Below are positions 5,056-6,825 of a stretch of DNA of 6,825 bases, piece by piece. The notes under the pieces are model-generated. The model was not told the DNA's origin. It did no database searches and saw only the letters and a program-made list of their open reading frames with translations. The position numbers were made by a program, and so were the translations under genes. Every line of letters begins with the position of its first letter. The first letter of the stretch is position 1. Source of the DNA: JAWXBG01 sp034439875 (GTDB lineage Bacteria; Bacteroidota; Bacteroidia; Flavobacteriales_D; Sanyastnellaceae); NCBI GenBank assembly GCA_034439875.1, contig JAWXBG010000102.1, positions 1 through 6,825 on the forward strand, read 5' to 3'.

Positions 5056-6057
5056 ATGAGTTCACGAGCAAACAGACGTACAAGACGTGTAAGTGGAAGT
5101 CATGAGCCAATAGTTCGCAAACTGATTGATCGTGATTTGGAGAAAAAGCAGTTTGAGGAATTTTTAGAATTCAAAGATGATCGGCGTGTTCTTGCGATTC
5201 TTGATGACAAAGGAATGGGTAAAAGTCTTCTACTTGAAACGCTGGCTTTTCAATGTCGCAGCCAAAAGCTTCCAGTATGTTTGTTTGCATTAGATCAACT
5301 TGCCGATATCGGGCCTCACAGCGTTATTCAAAATGTTGCACAACAATTAAAACGTCAGGGTATCCCTATTCCTAGATTTGAGCGTGTTGAGAATGCAAGA
5401 ATGTTTGGAGATCCTTCCTCCATCTACAAATATTCAAATGTTGATGGTCGTGTCACACTTGATGGTGCTGATTTCACGGGTTCAAAAGATATAACAGTCA
5501 CAGGAACATATATTGAGCATCAAGAAATCCGCATATCATCAACGCAGTTGACTGAAAATCAGGAGACAAAGGCAAAAGAGTCAAGTATTCAAAGTTTCTT
5601 TGAGGATTTACGTGAATATTGCATTGATAAACCTGTCATTATCCTCCTTGATGCCTACGAGAAGTGTTGCCCCTTGCCAGAAGAGGAAGATGAGTTTGTA
5701 GAAAATTGGGCGGTGCTTGAAGATTGGATCATTGAAGAATTTCTTAGACACTTATTTTTCGATTTGCAGCAACGTCCTTCAAAGCTAATTTTGGTGCTAG
5801 CTGGACGTCGTGGACCTGATTTCATGGATGAATTTCCGGTGGAGCATCAAAAGGTTGTGTCCGTTATTGATGCGCTTAGCCTGTGGGAACGCCATCATGT
5901 AGAAGAATGCTTGCAAATGATGGAATTAGATTACCACTCTCAGGACGTCGATAGCTTTTTTCACTTTTTGAAAAGGGGAGCTCCGATTCTCAACATTATC
6001 AATATGATGAATACATTAAAAAATCGGCATGAGCGCAAAAACAGTAGGAGAAACTAA
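5056..6057 (+). CDS. STAND-like P-loop NTPase, ATPase module only
   Basis: This 333-residue protein looks like the nucleotide-binding switch of a STAND (NACHT/NB-ARC-like) protein. The N-terminal lead is basic. Walker A is DDKGMGKS (50-57, with the usual first Gly replaced by Asp), and Walker B is VIILLDAYEK (194-203, Asp199). A sensor-like strand is LILVLAGRR (244-252), and a GxP-like turn RGAP (307-310) lies near the end. Between Walker A and B is an insertion (about 115-175) with GADFTGSKDITVTG (137-150), which matches the tail of the preceding gene. The winged helix and repeat domains normally following in STAND proteins are instead in the next gene. ATG 5056 is preferred, with AAGGGA at 5040-5045 about 10 bases upstream; an in-frame TTG at 5050 lies too close to that site. 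Its stop overlaps the next start at TAATG. Confidence 0.85.
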   Translation: MSSRANRRTRRVSGSHEPIVRKLIDRDLEKKQFEEFLEFKDDRRVLAILDDKGMGKSLLLETLAFQCRSQKLPVCLFALDQLADIGPHSVIQNVAQQLKRQGIPIPRFERVENARMFGDPSSIYKYSNVDGRVTLDGADFTGSKDITVTGTYIEHQEIRISSTQLTENQETKAKESSIQSFFEDLREYCIDKPVIILLDAYEKCCPLPEEEDEFVENWAVLEDWIIEEFLRHLFFDLQQRPSKLILVLAGRRGPDFMDEFPVEHQKVVSVIDALSLWERHHVEECLQMMELDYHSQDVDSFFHFLKRGAPILNIINMMNTLKNRHERKNSRRN

Positions 6058-6825
6058 TGACAGATAAATCAGACACATTATCACAGGAACTACAAGCACT
6101 TGTAGAGTCAAGTGCCGGACCTGAGGAATTAGCACAACAATTATTATTTCTCGATATAGAGCAAACAGAAGAGGATGATCCTGAATTAGGATTCTGCTTG
6201 CGTGCTTGTGCAATCCCCTTCATATTTGACGCAGAGATAATTGGTATATTGCGGGGTGATTCTCAAGACAATAGTACCAACGAGGCTTTATTAGAATATA
6301 TTACAGAATATCCCTTTGTCTTAAAACATAAAGAAGGCGGTTATGTTTACCATGACTCAATACGTAGTTTACTTCTAGATGAGTGGCAAAATATAGAAAC
6401 AGTTGATGAATACGAAAAGATTAAACAACGTTTGCTGGACTATTTTCGTGATAACTTGAACAACCTTCCCTCAAATGAACTAACTTCCCGATTGAAATGG
6501 CTCAATCGCCTCTTGAAATTATCTCCCAATGAATACGAGTTTCTGCTGGTCCGCGCATCTATTTATTTTCAAACTGGGGATTATAAATCTGCGCTTGCTG
6601 ATTTATCTCGAGTTGTAAAGTTATTCTCTAATAGCGATGCGTTATACTTTATCCGTGGTAAAATTTATTTTGAAATCCAAGAATACACGCGCTCACTTGC
6701 TGATTATAATCTTGCTATTGCAATCAATTCAGAGGAAGCTAATTATTTTAAGTGGCGCTCATTGTTGCATAGCACCATGAACAACACGGTAAAAGCTCTG
6801 GAAGACTTAGAACTTGTATTGATGC
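6057..6825 (+). CDS. winged-helix and TPR protein, second half of a split STAND protein (cut by right edge)
   Basis: The frame starts at ATG 6057, sharing one base with the preceding stop (TAATG), with TAGGAG at 6045-6050 as ribosome site. It is open for 256 codons to the edge. An acidic N-terminus (1-44) leads to a winged-helix-like domain at about 46-112. This region includes LRACAIPFIFDAEII and then GGYVYHDSIRSLLLDEW, resembling the [FY]-x-x-H-D-x-[IV]-R-x-x-L pattern at the end of STAND winged helices. A linker helix (115-155) follows. From about residue 158, TPR-type helices begin, with A-x-x-Y-F-x-x-G-D-Y-x-x-A-L-x-D-L, R-G-K-I-Y-F-E-I-Q-E-Y, and a third unit before the edge. The TPRs probably bind a trigger or partner. 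It likely works together with the NTPase directly upstream. Confidence 0.85.
   Translation, partial: MTDKSDTLSQELQALVESSAGPEELAQQLLFLDIEQTEEDDPELGFCLRACAIPFIFDAEIIGILRGDSQDNSTNEALLEYITEYPFVLKHKEGGYVYHDSIRSLLLDEWQNIETVDEYEKIKQRLLDYFRDNLNNLPSNELTSRLKWLNRLLKLSPNEYEFLLVRASIYFQTGDYKSALADLSRVVKLFSNSDALYFIRGKIYFEIQEYTRSLADYNLAIAINSEEANYFKWRSLLHSTMNNTVKALEDLELVLM

Overview
The window looks bacterial: Shine-Dalgarno-led, closely packed genes, one GTG start, moderately AT-rich DNA, a Hanks-type Ser/Thr kinase and STAND-type signalling genes. This mix is typical of multicellular or signalling-rich lineages such as Chloroflexota or Cyanobacteria. I cannot decide the phylum from sequence alone. All complete genes are on the + strand.

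Layout. Positions 2-94 hold the last 30 codons of an IS66-like transposase, so the locus sits directly beside a mobile element. After a roughly 120-base control region comes a five-gene block: a membrane-anchored Ser/Thr kinase (214-1680), three small single-pass membrane proteins of no recognised family (1684-2202, 2228-2716, 2758-3108), and a soluble AAA+ ATPase with threading-type pore-loop residues (3192-4244). A second block follows a roughly 105-base gap with a possible promoter: a small helical protein with a beta-type tail motif (4350-4838), a P-loop STAND-like NTPase (5056-6057), and a winged-helix plus TPR protein that runs off the right edge (6057 onward). Between the first two genes of this second block lies a 198-bp element with 16-bp terminal inverted repeats and a 5-bp AAATA direct repeat. 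It is best read as a MITE-like insertion.

How the genes may work together. All five proteins of the first block end in a short module with the core [LVA]P-x-x-[IV]-R. It is clearest in the kinase and in the first two small membrane proteins. This suggests one membrane-associated kinase/AAA+ complex or substrate set. One small membrane protein also carries a LacI-like helix-turn-helix segment. In the second block, the small protein and the STAND NTPase share a motif around A-D-F and T-G, which suggests they signal to each other through matching beta-forming segments. The STAND ATPase and its winged-helix/TPR part, usually one polypeptide, are encoded by two genes overlapping at TAATG. Together the window resembles a conflict or defence-type signalling locus next to mobile DNA. 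That role is inference; I recognise no named defence system.
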